Assembly (NCBI GenBank): GCA_964448675.1
Contig: CAYUZU010000004.1
Location: forward strand, 124,001-188,000
Direction of reading: 5' to 3'
Length of the DNA: 64,000 nucleotides
Source: CAYUZU01 sp964448675
GTDB taxonomy: Bacteria > Planctomycetota > Phycisphaerae > UBA1845 > Fen-1342
A program made the position numbers and the translations under genes. The notes beneath the pieces are model-generated. The model searched no databases. It was not told where the DNA came from and saw nothing but the letters and a program-made list of their open reading frames with translations. Of the stretch, positions 62,770 through 64,000 are shown piece after piece. Every line of letters begins with the position of its first letter. Positions within the stretch are counted from its first letter, which is position 1.

Positions 62770-64000
62770 CTACTCTTCGCCGCTCGTGTCGGCGCTTTCG
62801 AGTGAACGGCGCAGATCCGCATGCGTGCGGCGGATGCGGGCGTTCCAGCGCTGCGCCTGATCGTTCAGCACCCGGCCGAGCAACCGCACGAACTCCGGAT
62901 CGAAATGCGAACCGGATTCCGATTCGATGACCGCGAGCGCTTCCTCGGCCGTGCGGCTGGGGCGGTGCGGCCGCTCGCTGGTCAGGGCATCGAACGCTTC
63001 GGCGACGGACAGCAGGCGGGCGCCGAGCGGAATGCTGTCGCCCTGCAAGCCCATCGGGTAACCCGTGCCGTCGTACCGCTCGCGCAGGTGGCGGATGATG
63101 ACGGTTTCGGTCTCGAAGACGCGCAGTGGCTCGAGGATCTTGCAGGTGATCAGCGGCACCTGCCGCAGCACGAGGTTGTCCTCTTCGCTGAGCGGATTGC
63201 GGCTCTGCAGGATGCGGTCGGGCACGCCGATCTTGCCCAGGTCGTGCAGCATGGCCGCGTTGGAGACCGACGTGCAGAGCTGCTCGGGCCAGCCGGCGGC
63301 CTTGGCCAGGCTGGTGACGTAGAACGTCGTGTTGCGCGAGTGCCACGCCGTGAAGTGGTCGCGCGCTTCCAGCGCCTGGACGAACGCCCACACGCTCTGG
63401 AGGCAGAGCTCCTTGGCGCGCATGCTCAGCGAGACGACCTGCTTCTGCAGGCGCTCGACCTCGTCGACTTCGATCGGCACCTGCGGCATGGCGTTGCCGG
63501 TGGCGTCGGAGCGGATGACGCGGTCGCGCCCGCTGCGCTTGCCGAGGTACAGCGCGTGGTCGGCGCGGTTGATCAGGTCGCAGATGGCGCTGACGGCCGG
63601 ATCGCTGGTCGCCGAGACGCCGATGGAGACCGTCACCTTGAGCTGCGGTGACCGCGGAATCTCGAGCCGGGTGGCGAGCGTGGCGCGGATACGCTCGGCC
63701 AGTTGTGTGGCGTCGTCGAGGCTGGTCTCGGGACAGATGACGGCGAACTCCTCGCCGCCGTAGCGCGCGACGATATCGCTGTCACGGACCAGGTGCCGCA
63801 GGAGCTGCGCGACGCTTTGCAGCACCTCGTTGCCGGCCTCATGGCCATAGGTATCGTTGACCGCCTTGAAGTGGTCAAGGTCGATCATCAGCAGCGACAC
63901 CACGCCGCCGTAGCGGCGTGTGCGGGCGAATTCACGGTTGAGCATGTCGCGGAACTCGGCGTGGTTCCACAGGCCGGTCAGGCCGTCGGTGCGGGCGGCA
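62770..64000 (-). CDS. GGDEF / HD-GYP signalling protein, N-terminus cut by window edge
   Basis: At least 410 residues are in the window; the frame continues past 64000 (the last visible residues read A-R-T-D-G-L-T-G-L-W-N-H, a GGDEF domain opening). A diguanylate cyclase domain holds DLDHFKAVNDTYGHEAGNEV and the active-site RYGGEEFAV, with GKRSGRDRV near its end. After a helical linker comes an HD-GYP phosphodiesterase domain with AMLHDLGKIGVPDRILQSRN and RERYDGTGYPMGLQGDSIPL. The protein could both make and degrade cyclic di-GMP. In the HD-GYP part the usual H-H-E before the D-G-x-G-Y-P reads L-R-E, with one His three residues before the Glu; metal binding may be altered. Confidence 0.92.
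   Translation of the reverse strand, partial: AARTDGLTGLWNHAEFRDMLNREFARTRRYGGVVSLLMIDLDHFKAVNDTYGHEAGNEVLQSVAQLLRHLVRDSDIVARYGGEEFAVICPETSLDDATQLAERIRATLATRLEIPRSPQLKVTVSIGVSATSDPAVSAICDLINRADHALYLGKRSGRDRVIRSDATGNAMPQVPIEVDEVERLQKQVVSLSMRAKELCLQSVWAFVQALEARDHFTAWHSRNTTFYVTSLAKAAGWPEQLCTSVSNAAMLHDLGKIGVPDRILQSRNPLSEEDNLVLRQVPLITCKILEPLRVFETETVIIRHLRERYDGTGYPMGLQGDSIPLGARLLSVAEAFDALTSERPHRPSRTAEEALAVIESESGSHFDPEFVRLLGRVLNDQAQRWNARIRRTHADLRRSLESADTSGEE

Overview
The window is GC-rich, gene-dense chromosomal DNA from what looks like a flagellated Planctomycetota bacterium, probably a Phycisphaerae-like lineage. This is an inference. The evidence is a planctomycete-style bacterial microcompartment (BMC) locus with a divergent DeoR regulator, secreted proteins with dockerin-like or EF-hand-like C-termini, a pseudopilin-like protein with an H-X9-DG-like C-terminus, and many small lipoproteins carrying an L-x-G-C lipobox. 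I saw no rRNA, tRNA, CRISPR array, transposase or integrase. Start codons often had to be moved inward, because high GC makes reading frames run open far upstream of the real start; some starts are GTG or TTG.

Layout. 0-22 kb is mostly housekeeping and central carbon metabolism: flagellin, trpC, a CPBP protease, a repeat-rich lipoprotein, guaB, glpX (class II FBPase), an (alpha/alpha)6 glycosidase, two STAS proteins, infA, a zinc-ribbon protein, der, an isochorismatase-fold protein, a hexose-phosphate mutase, glgP, a lipocalin, a MerR/B12-domain regulator overlapping a DCC-family protein, and a TGS GTPase. 22.1-31.7 kb is a sugar-uptake operon: a periplasmic sugar-binding lipoprotein, a giant secreted protein with two GH127 domains, and a duplicated-ATPase sugar ABC transporter with two permeases (YtfQ-YtfR-YtfT-YjfF-like). 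31.8-34 kb is a secreted beta-helix protein gene interrupted by one in-frame TGA.

34.0-44.3 kb is the highlight: a BMC operon on the minus strand, with a divergent deoR gene on the plus strand. It encodes three BMC-H, three BMC-P and one PduT-like BMC-T shell protein, PduL, a CoA-acylating aldehyde dehydrogenase, an acetate-kinase family protein, a PduS-like Fe-S flavoprotein, an RpiB-like protein and a 393-residue TIM-barrel aldolase-like protein. No FucA-type class II aldolase, alcohol or lactate dehydrogenase, or B12 diol dehydratase is present. The operon could work as follows: the aldolase-like protein releases an aldehyde inside the shell; the dehydrogenase makes acyl-CoA and NADH; PduL makes acyl phosphate; the kinase recovers ATP outside. 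NADH electrons may leave through PduS and Fe-S-carrying shell pores rather than through an alcohol dehydrogenase. A six-hairpin glycosidase gene follows deoR, so 22-47 kb reads as a plant- or algal-saccharide utilisation island.

46.9-64 kb returns to housekeeping: murJ, rph, rdgB, a GT-C glycosyltransferase, coaD, a metallophosphoesterase, a CDF transporter, queC, a pseudopilin-like protein, a dockerin-like secreted protein, rplM-rpsI (S9 with a long Pro/Ala extension), hppD, and a GGDEF/HD-GYP protein cut by the window edge. Several genes (guaB, der, rph, possibly queC and murJ) have a -10 box only 6-8 nt before the ATG, which suggests leaderless transcripts.
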